A stretch of DNA of 64,000 nucleotides from Colwellia chukchiensis (GTDB taxonomy: Bacteria; Pseudomonadota; Gammaproteobacteria; Enterobacterales; Alteromonadaceae). Where the stretch lies: assembly GCF_002104455.1 (NCBI RefSeq), contig NZ_NBOC01000010.1, positions 93,483 to 157,482 of the forward strand, in the 5' to 3' direction. The translations under genes and the position numbers were made by a program. Shown piece by piece: positions 55,232-64,000 of this stretch. Within the stretch, counting starts at the first letter, position 1. The number at the start of each line of letters is the position of its first letter. Below the pieces are notes generated by a model. The model was not told the origin of the DNA. It was given only the letters and a program-made list of their open reading frames with translations, and did not search any database.

Positions 55232-55798
55232 ATGTCAAAGTCTGATAAAACATTATTTTCCCGTCATGAACATGCCTTAGAGAAAAGTGCGCAAGCTTGC
55301 CCTGAATGTGGCGAACAGTTAGCTATTAAACACGGCAAAGCGGGCGCCTTTTTTGGTTGTGTCGCTTATCCCTCATGCCAATATACTCGACCGGTTGTTG
55401 AGCATGAACGTGTTGAAGATCAGCTACTTTCAGGTAGCGAATGCCCAGAGTGCGGTCATGAGTTGGCGGTAAAGCAGGGCCGCTATGGCATGTTTATAGG
55501 GTGTAGTAATTATCCTGCTTGCCATCATATCGTACCACAAGATGAAAATGAGCTTGCGCAAGACGATATCAATTGCCCCCAGTGTCAGAAAGGCCACTTG
55601 CAATCAAAAACGAGTCGCTTTGGCAAAACCTTTTATGGTTGTGAAAACTACCCAAAATGTAAGTTTGTGGTTAATCATGAACCCGTGACGGGCAAGTGTG
55701 AACAATGTGGTTTTGCTTTACTGTTGAAACGACAAATGGCGGCTGGTGAAAAGCGACAATGTGCCGCCAAAGCATGTGGTCATTTCCAAACCACTTAG
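55232..55798 (+). CDS. Multi-zinc-ribbon protein related to the topoisomerase I C-terminus (YrdD-like)
   Basis: This 188-residue protein is built of four Cys4 zinc-ribbon units. The first three have the topoisomerase I form (CPECGEQLAIKHGKAGAFF with GCVAYPSC; CPECGHELAVKQG with GCSNYPAC; CPQCQKGHLQ with GCENYPKC), and a shorter final unit runs from CEQCG to AKAC. It has no topoisomerase catalytic core. It occupies the place of E. coli yrdD between smg and tsaC, and nucleic-acid binding is inferred from the fold. Confidence 0.9.
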   Translation: MSKSDKTLFSRHEHALEKSAQACPECGEQLAIKHGKAGAFFGCVAYPSCQYTRPVVEHERVEDQLLSGSECPECGHELAVKQGRYGMFIGCSNYPACHHIVPQDENELAQDDINCPQCQKGHLQSKTSRFGKTFYGCENYPKCKFVVNHEPVTGKCEQCGFALLLKRQMAAGEKRQCAAKACGHFQTT

Positions 55799-55813
55799 TT
55801 ATGCGTTCGCGAT

Positions 55814-55842
55814 AAAAAAGCCAGTGTGATACTGGCTTTTTA
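55814..55842. terminator. Bidirectional Rho-independent terminator
   Basis: AAAAGCCAGT (55816-55825) pairs with ACTGGCTTTT (55831-55840) around a 5-nt loop, with A- and T-runs outside. It serves the zinc-ribbon gene on the left and purK on the right. Confidence 0.88.
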
Positions 55843-55849
55843 GTGTGGT

Positions 55850-57007
55850 TTATTTGCTTAGGCGTTTTTGGTAGCTACTGACATAAGGCTTGAGTTCATT
55901 AAATGCCGCTGCTGGTAAAAGTTCAGCCAATTGCACCAGGCGTTGAGCCAATTGCTGCTTGGTATCTCCAGAAACGTTAATATGGCCCATTTTACGACCC
56001 GGGCGCTTACTTTTGCCATACCAATGTAAACGCGTGCTAGCAATTTGCAAGATGTCATGAGTGACTTGATCTTCACCGAGTATATTAATCATTGCCGATG
56101 GTCGCACTAATGCGGTACTGCCGAGCGGTAAGTCGCAAACGGCCCGTATATGATTTTCAAATTGACAGGTATCTGCGCCTTGTTGTGTCCAATGGCCAGA
56201 GTTATGAACCCGCGGCGCAATTTCATTGACTAATAATTGCTCACCTACTTGGAAAAACTCAATTGCTAATACACCGATATAATTTAATTCATTGGCAATA
56301 CGGTCGAAGACGTCTTTAGCTTGTGCTTGCAATGCTGCATCGGCTTGGCTGGCAATGGAAACACTCAAAACACCATCGCTGTGGTGGTTTTCAGTTAACG
56401 GATAAACTTGGGTATTACCTTGACTATCACGCACGCCGACAAGCGAAACTTCACGATCAAAAGCAACCATTTGCTCCGCCACTACCGCATGGCTAACGCC
56501 TTGCTCGCCACCGTCGAAAAAGGCTTTTATATCGGCCCAAGTTGCTGCTGCTTGCGCTTTATCTTTTAAGCGCCATTGGCCTTTACCGTCATAACCTGCT
56601 AAAGCACTTTTTAAAATTAGCGGTAAGGATAAGTCAGTTAATGCTTGCTCGAAATCGGCTTGGTTGGCAATGATTTTATGTTTGGCATTAGCTACCGCGC
56701 ATTTTTCTAATAACGCTTTTTCTAATCTACGGTCACCGCCGGTTTTAATGGCTTGGCTTGATGGACGCAGTTTTCCAGATGCTTGGCAAAGTGCTAAGGT
56801 TTGGTGATCAATATGCTCAAACTCTGCAGTGATAAAGTTTGCAAATTCAATACCTTGGTTTAAATCACCAAAAACAATATCAGTAGACAGCGGGTCAACC
56901 ACCTGGTTAGAGCCAACATCAAAGGCACGAATAGTGATATTTAATGGTTTGGCGGCTAATGCCATCATACGCGCTAACTGTCCAGCACCTAATACTAAAA
57001 CATTCAT
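55850..57007 (-). CDS. purK: N5-carboxyaminoimidazole ribonucleotide synthase
   Basis: PurK carboxylates AIR to N5-CAIR with ATP and bicarbonate in purine synthesis. The 385-residue ATP-grasp protein starts MNVLVLGAGQLARMMALAA and contains KSALAGYDGKGQW and NEIAPRVHNSGHWT. The open frame runs 32 codons further into purE. I chose the ATG at 57007 because it begins the family's Rossmann start, has AAGG before it and leaves 10 bp after purE. Confidence 0.97.
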   Translation of the reverse strand: MNVLVLGAGQLARMMALAAKPLNITIRAFDVGSNQVVDPLSTDIVFGDLNQGIEFANFITAEFEHIDHQTLALCQASGKLRPSSQAIKTGGDRRLEKALLEKCAVANAKHKIIANQADFEQALTDLSLPLILKSALAGYDGKGQWRLKDKAQAAATWADIKAFFDGGEQGVSHAVVAEQMVAFDREVSLVGVRDSQGNTQVYPLTENHHSDGVLSVSIASQADAALQAQAKDVFDRIANELNYIGVLAIEFFQVGEQLLVNEIAPRVHNSGHWTQQGADTCQFENHIRAVCDLPLGSTALVRPSAMINILGEDQVTHDILQIASTRLHWYGKSKRPGRKMGHINVSGDTKQQLAQRLVQLAELLPAAAFNELKPYVSSYQKRLSK

Positions 57008-57017
57008 TGCGTTGGCC

Positions 57018-57500
57018 TTATTCTGCAGGATTTGGGTTATCAAGAATATTTTGCGTTTGCTCGCTGCGAAACGCTTCAACAGCAGCTTGTACTCTTGGGT
57101 CAAAGGTGCCGATAATTTGTGCGGCTAATAAACCGGCATTGGCTGCACCGGCAGTGCCTATGGCTAAGGTGCCAACGGCAATACCTTTTGGCATTTGTAC
57201 AATCGACAGCAAAGAGTCTTGACCACTTAACGCTTTTGACTGCACAGGTACACCTAGTACAGGCAAGCTAGTGTAAGCAGCGGTCATGCCTGGTAAATGA
57301 GCGGCGCCACCAGCACCACCAATGATCACTTTAATACCACGGTCTTTTGCGCTTTCAGCATATTCAGCTAATAAATGTGGGGTTCTATGCGCGGACACAA
57401 CTTTGGTTTCATAAGCAACATTAAATAAATCTAACATTTGTGCAGCATGTTGCATGGTTGGCCAATCTGATTTTGACCCCATGATAATTCCGACTTTCAT
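57018..57500 (-). CDS. purE: N5-carboxyaminoimidazole ribonucleotide mutase
   Basis: PurE moves the carboxylate of N5-CAIR to C4, forming CAIR. The 160-residue class I PurE starts [18 protein letters not shown] and has SAHRTPH and the conserved [12 protein letters not shown]. It lies directly before purK, forming the usual purEK operon. Confidence 0.98.
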   Translation of the reverse strand: MKVGIIMGSKSDWPTMQHAAQMLDLFNVAYETKVVSAHRTPHLLAEYAESAKDRGIKVIIGGAGGAAHLPGMTAAYTSLPVLGVPVQSKALSGQDSLLSIVQMPKGIAVGTLAIGTAGAANAGLLAAQIIGTFDPRVQAAVEAFRSEQTQNILDNPNPAE

Positions 57501-57825
57501 ATAGCTATTGCCTTTTTGTGGTGTGATTTAATATTTATCGTCAATGTCGCTGAAAGGGCCTATGTTTACGATGAAGGCGCTGATACTTTCATTGAGTTGT
57601 TAATGACGCATTACAAAAATTTAAACAGAGATTATAACGTGTTTGCAAATAATCTGAAATGACAATTCTTTTATCAGCACCATTAAGAGCAATAAATAAT
57701 GTTGGCTTTAGACCAAAGGCTAATTTTCTAATGGTGGGATTGGCGTATGATATTTTTTATCTAGTTAATATCAAGTAGCAAATGGGCAGCTTTGCCGCTT
57801 ATGTTGCTAACCAGAGAGAAAAATC
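57501..57825. promoter_or_regulatory. Divergent purE / acyl-CoA ligase regulatory region
   Basis: This 325-bp AT-rich region holds promoters for both genes. The dyad at 57708-57723 is the main feature. GCAAAC at about 57643-57648 (minus strand) resembles one half of a PurR site, but the other half is poor. No small gene was seen. Confidence 0.5.
57708..57723. promoter_or_regulatory. Operator candidate before the acyl-CoA ligase (TTAGAC-CAAA-GGCTAA)
   Basis: It matches the TTAGAC-N4-GTCTAA dyad found at 7714 with one mismatch in the right half-site. It ends 102 bp before the ligase ATG, a suitable distance for an activator of that gene. Confidence 0.5.
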
Positions 57826-59457
57826 ATGAGCAATATTTATATGCAAGGGTTAGACAAGGTGAGCGCCAATAGCCAACCGTTAAGCCCGATCAATTTTTTA
57901 AACCGCACTGCCGATGTTCATCCCGATAAAGTAGCGATAATTCATGGTAGACAACAGTTCACGTATCAGCAGTACCGAAAAAATGTTCGTCGCTTAGCTT
58001 CGGCGCTAATGCAACACGGCATTAAACCGGGGCAAACGGTGAGTATTATGGCCGCTAATATTCCGGCTTTTCTTGACGCCCATTATGGGGTGCCATTAAT
58101 AGGCGCGGTACTTAATGCCATAAATATACGCCTTGATGCCGAAAACATCGCTTTTATTCTTGATCACGGTGAGTGTGATGTTTTATTCACAGATACCGCA
58201 TTTTCAGCGGTAATTAAGCAAGCATTAGCGATCAGTAAACGCCAACCGCTAGTAATAGACATTGATGATGCTGAAGGCCCGGGAGGTGAACGTCTTGGTA
58301 CGATGGAGTATCAAGAGTTACTTGCACAAGGAGATGAAAACTTTACTGAGTCATTGATTGAAGATGAATGGCAGGCGTTGGCGTTAAATTATACCTCGGG
58401 TACCACAGGTAATCCAAAAGGTGTGGTGTATTCACATCGTGGCGCTTATCTTAATGCACTTGGTCATAATTTTATTTGGCCGACCGATCAGCACAGCAAT
58501 TATCTTTGGACTTTGCCTATGTTCCATTGCAATGGTTGGTGTTTTCCTTGGACTATAGTGGCTGTCGGCGGTACACAGGTATGTTTGCGACAAGTGGAAG
58601 TTGGCGCCATTGTTAATGCTATGATCCAACATCAAGTCAGCCATTTTTGTGGCGCGCCGATTGTTTTAAATATGATTTTAAATGCCGATAAAGACTTGTT
58701 AGCGCAATTACCGAAAAACATCAAAGCCATGACCGCCGGCGCACCGCCACCAGCTGCGGTTATCAAAGGCATAGAAAGCCTAGGTATTGAAATTACCCAA
58801 AGTTATGGCCTAACCGAAGTTTATGGGCCTTGTGTGGTTAGTGAATGGAAAGCAGAGTGGAATCAGTTGAGTGCCGATGAACGTGCCGCTTTAAAAGCGC
58901 GTCAAGGTGTACGTTATCTCACTCAAGAAGATGTTGACGTACTTGATCCTGACACTATGGAGCCGGTTTCTGCTGATGGTGAAACCATGGGCGAAATCAT
59001 GTTTCGAGGCAACACCACCATGAAGGGGTATTTAAAAAATGATAAAGCTACCGCTGAAGCGTTCGCACATGGTTGGTTTCATTCTGGAGACTTAGCGGTG
59101 AAACACCCCGATGGTTATATTGAAATTCGCGATCGCTCTAAAGATATTATTATTTCGGGGGGCGAAAATATTTCTTCAGTAGAAGTAGAAAGCGTACTCT
59201 ACATGCATCCGGCTATCTTAGAAGCCGCTGTGGTGGCAAAAAATGACGAAAAATGGGGTGAAACACCTTGTGCTTTTGTCGGCTTAAAAGCAGGGCAAGT
59301 ACTAACCGAGCAAGAGGTTATTCAACACTGTCGGCAACATTTAGCCGGCTTTAAAGTGCCGAAAACCATCGTCTTTAGTGAGTTACCAAAAACCTCAACC
59401 GGAAAAGTACAAAAATTTGTCTTACGTCAGCAGGTAAAAACGCTTTTTGACGCCTAA
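57826..59457 (+). CDS. AMP-forming acyl-CoA ligase (medium/long-chain or methylmercaptopropionate type)
   Basis: This 543-residue adenylate-forming enzyme activates a carboxylic acid to its CoA thioester. The A3 P-loop is YTSGTTGNPKGVVYSH near residue 190, then PMFHCNGWCFPW, QSYGLTEVYGP (A5), WFHSGDLAVKHPDGY (A7) and the A8 hinge RDRSKDIIISGGENI. The A10 lysine is in PKTSTGKVQKF, so it is complete. The style is that of the DmdB-like/AAE subfamily (fatty acids or 3-methylmercaptopropionate, common in marine bacteria); the substrate is not decided by sequence. It is monocistronic, with an operator candidate upstream and a terminator downstream. Confidence 0.9.
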   Translation: MSNIYMQGLDKVSANSQPLSPINFLNRTADVHPDKVAIIHGRQQFTYQQYRKNVRRLASALMQHGIKPGQTVSIMAANIPAFLDAHYGVPLIGAVLNAINIRLDAENIAFILDHGECDVLFTDTAFSAVIKQALAISKRQPLVIDIDDAEGPGGERLGTMEYQELLAQGDENFTESLIEDEWQALALNYTSGTTGNPKGVVYSHRGAYLNALGHNFIWPTDQHSNYLWTLPMFHCNGWCFPWTIVAVGGTQVCLRQVEVGAIVNAMIQHQVSHFCGAPIVLNMILNADKDLLAQLPKNIKAMTAGAPPPAAVIKGIESLGIEITQSYGLTEVYGPCVVSEWKAEWNQLSADERAALKARQGVRYLTQEDVDVLDPDTMEPVSADGETMGEIMFRGNTTMKGYLKNDKATAEAFAHGWFHSGDLAVKHPDGYIEIRDRSKDIIISGGENISSVEVESVLYMHPAILEAAVVAKNDEKWGETPCAFVGLKAGQVLTEQEVIQHCRQHLAGFKVPKTIVFSELPKTSTGKVQKFVLRQQVKTLFDA

Positions 59458-59480
59458 GTTTTATGGACTAAAATAGTTTG

Positions 59481-59517
59481 AAAGCGCTAAGGGCTTTACC
59501 ACCTTTAGCGCTTTTTT
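59481..59517 (+). terminator. Rho-independent terminator after the acyl-CoA ligase
   Basis: AAAGCGCTAA (59481-59490) pairs perfectly with TTAGCGCTTT (59505-59514), and a T-run follows. Confidence 0.88.
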
Positions 59518-59594
59518 ATAGTTATTATGTAGTTTCTTTATAAAAAACGTATAATCACCGACAATTTTTTATTAATCATAGATTGTATCACTCA

Positions 59595-61042
<1,448 letters not shown>

Positions 61043-61182
61043 AGAGCACCTGCTCATTAACCTTAAGGCACTAATAAAACTAACGCTGAGATGGTTTTGT
61101 TGGTGCGTTAAGTCACAAAATCCATAAAGCTTGTCATTTTCTTAACATAAAACCCTAAAATAATTGTGGACTTATAAAAAAC

Positions 61183-61196
61183 TTGTGCTAGATCAA
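61183..61196. promoter_or_regulatory. FNR/CRP-family site before ompW
   Basis: TTGTG-CTAG-ATCAA matches the FNR consensus TTGAT-N4-ATCAA at 8 of 10 positions. Its centre (61189.5) is exactly 41.5 bp from the start inferred from the -10 hexamer TAGTAT at 61219-61224. This is the class II activator geometry. Confidence 0.6.
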
Positions 61197-61218
61197 TTAC
61201 TCTAATTGAGGCCAGTTG

Positions 61219-61224
61219 TAGTAT
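61219..61224 (+). promoter_or_regulatory. -10 element of the ompW promoter
   Basis: TAGTAT sits 55 bp before the ompW ATG. The inferred start is near 61231. No good -35 is present; the FNR-like site covers that place. Confidence 0.5.
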
Positions 61225-61278
61225 CACCTTATTAAACGAATTCAATACTTTCGCTATTTTTTATAAGGTTATATTTTC

Positions 61279-61956
61279 ATGAAAACATCCGTAATTAATG
61301 GACTAATGCTTACCGCGCTTTGCTTGTCATCACACACGATTGCCCATCAAACTGGCGATTTTATCATCCGTGGTGGCGCCACTTTGATCAACCCAGATAG
61401 TGATAAAACTAACATTGTCTTGGCTGGCGCTGACTCAACCATGACACTTACAGTAGACGATAACACGCAGCTCGGTTTGAATTTTGTTTATTTCTACCAT
61501 AATAACTGGGCAATTGAGTTATTAGCCGCAACACCTTATAAGCATCAAGTGACTATTCAAGATAAAAATGCCGTGCTTGGCGTGGATGGAGCCAACCTAG
61601 GTGAAGTTTCTCATTTGCCGCCAACATTGAGCGCCTTATATTATTTTGACAGCAACAGCGCCTTTAAGCCTTATCTTGGTTTAGGGCTTAACTACACAAT
61701 ATTTTTCAAAGAAAAGTTTAGTACTGCGCCAAAGTCGCTCGGCTTAAGCAATTTAAAGCTTGATGGTTCGTTTGGTTTGTCGGCTCAGATAGGCGCAGAT
61801 TATCAGTTAGATGAAAAGTGGTCGCTTAATGCCTCAGTTCGCTATATCGATATCGACACTGAGGCAACATTCGATGTAGGTGGTGCCAGTATTGGCAAGG
61901 CAAGTATTGATGTCGATCCTATGGTCTATTCATTAATGTTAGGCTATACGTTCTAG
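61279..61956 (+). CDS. ompW: Outer-membrane protein OmpW
   Basis: This 225-residue protein forms an eight-stranded beta-barrel with a hydrophobic channel. Residues 1-22 are a signal peptide (ending HTIAH). The family motifs DFIIRGGATLINPD, NNWAIELLAATPYKH and YYFDSNSAFKPYLGLGLNYT follow, and the C-terminal strand ends LGYTF with the terminal Phe used by the Bam complex. In other bacteria OmpW expression responds to oxygen and FNR, and a fitting site stands upstream. Confidence 0.95.
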   Translation: MKTSVINGLMLTALCLSSHTIAHQTGDFIIRGGATLINPDSDKTNIVLAGADSTMTLTVDDNTQLGLNFVYFYHNNWAIELLAATPYKHQVTIQDKNAVLGVDGANLGEVSHLPPTLSALYYFDSNSAFKPYLGLGLNYTIFFKEKFSTAPKSLGLSNLKLDGSFGLSAQIGADYQLDEKWSLNASVRYIDIDTEATFDVGGASIGKASIDVDPMVYSLMLGYTF

Positions 61957-61983
61957 TGCTATTTTTAAGTTAAACTTCTTTCT

Positions 61984-62010
61984 AAGCAGTCATTTTATGG
62001 CTGCTTTTTT
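61984..62010 (+). terminator. Rho-independent terminator after ompW
   Basis: AAGCAGTCA (61984-61992) pairs with TGGCTGCTT (61998-62006) with one G-U pair, and a T-run follows, 27 bp past the stop. Confidence 0.85.
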
Positions 62011-62068
62011 AGTTGTATCTGTGCATACTTACGTTATTCTAAGCTAAACACACAAGTTAAAACCCCCT

Positions 62069-62881
62069 ATGGATCAATATCGCGTTTTCGGTAATCCCAT
62101 TGCCCAATCTAAATCGCCGTTTATTCACCAACAATTTGCACAGCAAAGTCAACTGCGTCTGAATTATGAGCGTGAGCTAGTGCCAGTTGATAAGTTTGAA
62201 TCAGCCGTCAATAATTTAGTCGCTAATCAAGGTAAAGGAGCCAATGTTACTGCGCCATTTAAAGAACAAGCATTTGTACTGTGTGATCAGCTCAGTGAAA
62301 GGGCCAAGTTAGCGGGCGCGGTTAATACCTTAAGCTTTGTTAATGGCACTATTATTGGTGATACAACTGATGGCGTGGGTTTAGTCAGTGACCTACTCAG
62401 ACATCAAATTCAACTACACGAAGGTAAGATATTATTGCTTGGTGCCGGTGGTGCAGCAAAAGGAGTAGTGCAGGCATTATTGGCACAAGCACCAAAGTCT
62501 TTAACAATCGCTAATCGAACCTTAAGCAAAGCACAGGCAATCACTAAGCAATACCCCAATAGCAACATTAACGCCGTTACGTTTACTGATACCGAACATC
62601 AAACCTTTGATGTTATTATCAATGCGACGTCTGCAGGATTAACGGGCGCAAGCTTACCGATATCCGATCAAACCATAAAAAATGCGCTAGCTTGTTATGA
62701 TATGGTTTATGGCAAAACGCCAACGGCCTTTTTACAACAAGCAACCAGCTTAGGTGTCAAACAGGTTGTTGACGGGTTAGGTATGTTGGTTGGACAAGCA
62801 GCGGCAAGTTTTCAGTTGTGGACCGGAATTAATCCAGATGTAGAGCCAGTACTTGCATCTTTAAGAGCAGAGTTAACCTAG
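62069..62881 (+). CDS. aroE: Shikimate dehydrogenase (NADP+)
   Basis: AroE reduces 3-dehydroshikimate to shikimate in aromatic amino-acid synthesis. The 270-residue protein starts DQYRVFGNPIAQSKSPFIH and has NVTAPFKEQAF with the catalytic Lys. The NADP loop GAGGAAKGVVQ is followed by ANRTLSKA, and VDGLGMLVGQAA closes the set. The DUF1488 gene follows after 17 bp. Confidence 0.98.
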   Translation: MDQYRVFGNPIAQSKSPFIHQQFAQQSQLRLNYERELVPVDKFESAVNNLVANQGKGANVTAPFKEQAFVLCDQLSERAKLAGAVNTLSFVNGTIIGDTTDGVGLVSDLLRHQIQLHEGKILLLGAGGAAKGVVQALLAQAPKSLTIANRTLSKAQAITKQYPNSNINAVTFTDTEHQTFDVIINATSAGLTGASLPISDQTIKNALACYDMVYGKTPTAFLQQATSLGVKQVVDGLGMLVGQAAASFQLWTGINPDVEPVLASLRAELT

Positions 62882-62898
62882 CAATAAGCGAGAATGTC

Positions 62899-63132
62899 AT
62901 GAACCAAGCCATACTATTTAATGATGACCTACGTTTTGATAGCCAGCATGATGCTTGGTCATTTACCGGCCAACTTTCGGGCCAAAAAATAACCATATAT
63001 TTTCACTCTCTACAGTTAAAGCAATTATCGAGCATTGATAGTTGTACAAAGTATGACTTAGAAGAGATCACTGAGCTCTGGCTCGAGAAAAACGAGCCAG
63101 AGGGAAATGAAATACATATAGAAATGAGGTAA
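62899..63132 (+). CDS. DUF1488 family small protein (YrdB-like)
   Basis: This 77-residue cytoplasmic protein (starts NQAILFNDDLRFDSQHDAW) is of the DUF1488 family, found behind aroE in many gammaproteobacteria. It has no known function. Its last 20 codons contain a perfect 10-bp inverted repeat (63076-63085 with 63093-63102). Confidence 0.85.
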   Translation: MNQAILFNDDLRFDSQHDAWSFTGQLSGQKITIYFHSLQLKQLSSIDSCTKYDLEEITELWLEKNEPEGNEIHIEMR

Positions 63133-63144
63133 AGCAGGTCGTTA

Positions 63145-63687
63145 TTAGTAAGCTGCTAAATACTCCGTCTTTAACTCTACATAGTTATTCGCAGACTGTT
63201 TGAGAAAATTGGCTTCACTTTCTTTAAGAACTCTTGCCTGTTTTACCGGGTTGCCAACATATAAGTAACCACTTTTAAGGGTTTTATTGGGTGGCACCAA
63301 GCTGCCCGCACCGATAAAAACATCATCTTCAACGATCGCACCGTCCATAATAATGGCGCCCATGCCCACTAAAATACGATCGCCTAAAGTGCAGCCGTGC
63401 AACATACACTTATGGCCAACGGTAACATCAGCGCCTATCACTAATGGATAGCCGTCAGGGTTGGTGGCACTTTTTCTTGTGACATGTAATACAGTACCAT
63501 CTTGTATATTGCTTCTCGCGCCAATAGTTATCTTATTAACGTCTCCTCTGGCGGCCACTAAAGGCCAAACGCTAACATCATCGCCTAAAACAATGTCGCC
63601 GACCAGAACTGCGCTTTCATGAATATAAACTGCATCACCTAATTGAGGTGTTATACCTCGATAGCTTCGAAAATTATTAATTTGCAT
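63145..63687 (-). CDS. Gamma-class carbonic anhydrase family protein (YrdA-like)
   Basis: This protein (180 residues from the chosen start) is a left-handed beta-helix of hexapeptide repeats (VYIHESAVLVGDIVLGDDVSVWP). It has the metal ligands of the gamma-CA/YrdA family: His in DGTVLHV and the two His of VGHKCMLHGC. The final helix NNYVELKTEYL is typical. The frame is open 23 codons further up. I chose the ATG at 63687 from the family N-terminus, but no Shine-Dalgarno is visible there, so the start is uncertain. Carbonic anhydrase activity is not proven for this subfamily. Confidence 0.88.
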   Translation of the reverse strand: MQINNFRSYRGITPQLGDAVYIHESAVLVGDIVLGDDVSVWPLVAARGDVNKITIGARSNIQDGTVLHVTRKSATNPDGYPLVIGADVTVGHKCMLHGCTLGDRILVGMGAIIMDGAIVEDDVFIGAGSLVPPNKTLKSGYLYVGNPVKQARVLKESEANFLKQSANNYVELKTEYLAAY

Positions 63688-63756
63688 AAAATGAAAATTT
63701 TTAAGGATTGATGCTGGCATCTTAGCAAAAATTGAGCATCGAATAGCGTCTTTCAT

Positions 63757-63922
63757 GCCAAAGTCTTGCTCAAAAGCTTAAATTACTCGAAAAAGCTCAT
63801 GTTAGCGGTTATTAGGCTGCTGTTATTTTCAGCGCTTTGCACAGTTAAAATACAACCAAGGCGTGGCTTGTATAAATAAAAAGCAAACGAACACATTTTT
63901 GCAATTTAATTGCATTTAGCGG
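63757..63922. other. AT-rich spacer upstream of the rRNA promoter
   Basis: No gene was found here. A/T tracts lie just upstream of the -35 (within about 63870-63915) and could be an UP element and Fis-binding region for the rRNA promoter. Confidence 0.4.
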
Positions 63923-63957
63923 TTGACGCGGGGCGATAAATCTCTAAAATGCGCTCC
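63923..63957 (+). promoter_or_regulatory. rRNA-type P1 promoter, rrn operon expected past the right edge
   Basis: TTGACG (63923-63928), a 16-bp spacer, TAAAAT (63945-63950) and a GC-rich discriminator GCGCTCC are the hallmarks of stringently controlled rRNA P1 promoters. A leader with a CTTCG/CGAAG dyad (63962-63966 with 63975-63979) follows. The neighbours (aroE, DUF1488, yrdA-like) are those of an rrn operon in E. coli. The rRNA genes themselves are not in the window. Confidence 0.8.
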
Positions 63958-64000
63958 ACTTCTTCGGGACAAGTCGAAGAGGCGGTTTTAATAGGTTATC

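Noticed and set aside
57008..57103. N-terminal extension of purK into purE
   Set aside because: The extra 32 residues are not part of the PurK family and overlap the purE coding end; a good ATG with Shine-Dalgarno lies at 57007.
57637..57650. Possible PurR operator before purE (GCAAAC half-site)
   Set aside because: Only about half of the 16 consensus positions match and the second half-site is poor.

Overview
The window is a stretch of core chromosome around the replication origin of a marine gammaproteobacterium, most likely of the order Alteromonadales and close to Colwellia or Thalassotalea. Gene order supports this (mnmG-rsmG-parA-parB-atpIBEFHAGDC, mnmE-yidC-yidD-rnpA-rpmH, dnaA-dnaN-recF-gyrB), as do an enteric-type GATC-rich oriC between mnmG and mioC, the AT-leaning composition and the family content. 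The genus is an inference from gene order and protein style, not from a database match. No insertion sequence, prophage, CRISPR array or tRNA gene was seen.

Layout. 1-3.2 kb holds amino-sugar synthesis: the 5' part of glmS, a DeoR-type regulator directly upstream of it, and glmU. 3.4-14.2 kb is the most accessory part. It holds tex, a DcaP-type porin, a stand-alone fragment resembling the C-terminal domain of acetyl-CoA synthetase, a secreted dipeptidyl peptidase, and an envelope block (DUF4105/Lnb-like protein, DUF3015 protein, TraT-like lipoprotein, small Tyr/Arg-tailed secreted protein). 14.5-21.5 kb is the complete F1Fo ATP synthase operon, and 21.7-26.0 kb is parB, parA, rsmG and mnmG, all on the minus strand. 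oriC lies at about 26.1-26.45 kb, followed by mioC, a Sel1-repeat protein, a small periplasmic protein and the mnmE / yidC-yidD-rnpA-rpmH block. From 32.66 kb the plus strand carries dnaA-dnaN-recF-gyrB, with two perfect parS sites inside recF, and then glyQ-glyS.

42-64 kb holds tusA, slt, pepQ-yigZ-trkH, the minus-strand def-fmt-rsmB-trkA group, and the plus-strand LysM-dprA-smg-zinc-ribbon group. These are followed by purEK, an acyl-CoA ligase, tsaC-hemF, ompW, aroE, a DUF1488 gene and a gamma-class carbonic anhydrase. The last 80 bases carry a strong rRNA-type P1 promoter, so an rRNA operon very probably starts just past the window edge. The same neighbourhood (aroE, yrdB, yrdA, rrn) occurs in Escherichia coli.

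Functional ties. Replication initiation (oriC, dnaA, dnaN, gyrB), segregation (parA, parB, parS in recF), ribosome and tRNA maturation (rnpA, rpmH, mnmE, mnmG, rsmG, rsmB, fmt, def, tsaC, glyQS) and energy supply (atp) are clustered near the origin. The least expected signals are regulatory. A 16-bp dyad, TTAGAC-N4-GTCTAA, occurs twice (33 bp apart) before the orphan acetyl-CoA-synthetase-like fragment and once, with one mismatch, before the acyl-CoA ligase 50 kb away. An FNR-like site sits exactly 41.5 bp from the inferred start of ompW. Some start codons were moved inward from the longest open frame where a Shine-Dalgarno site or the family's usual N-terminus favoured it; each case is noted.
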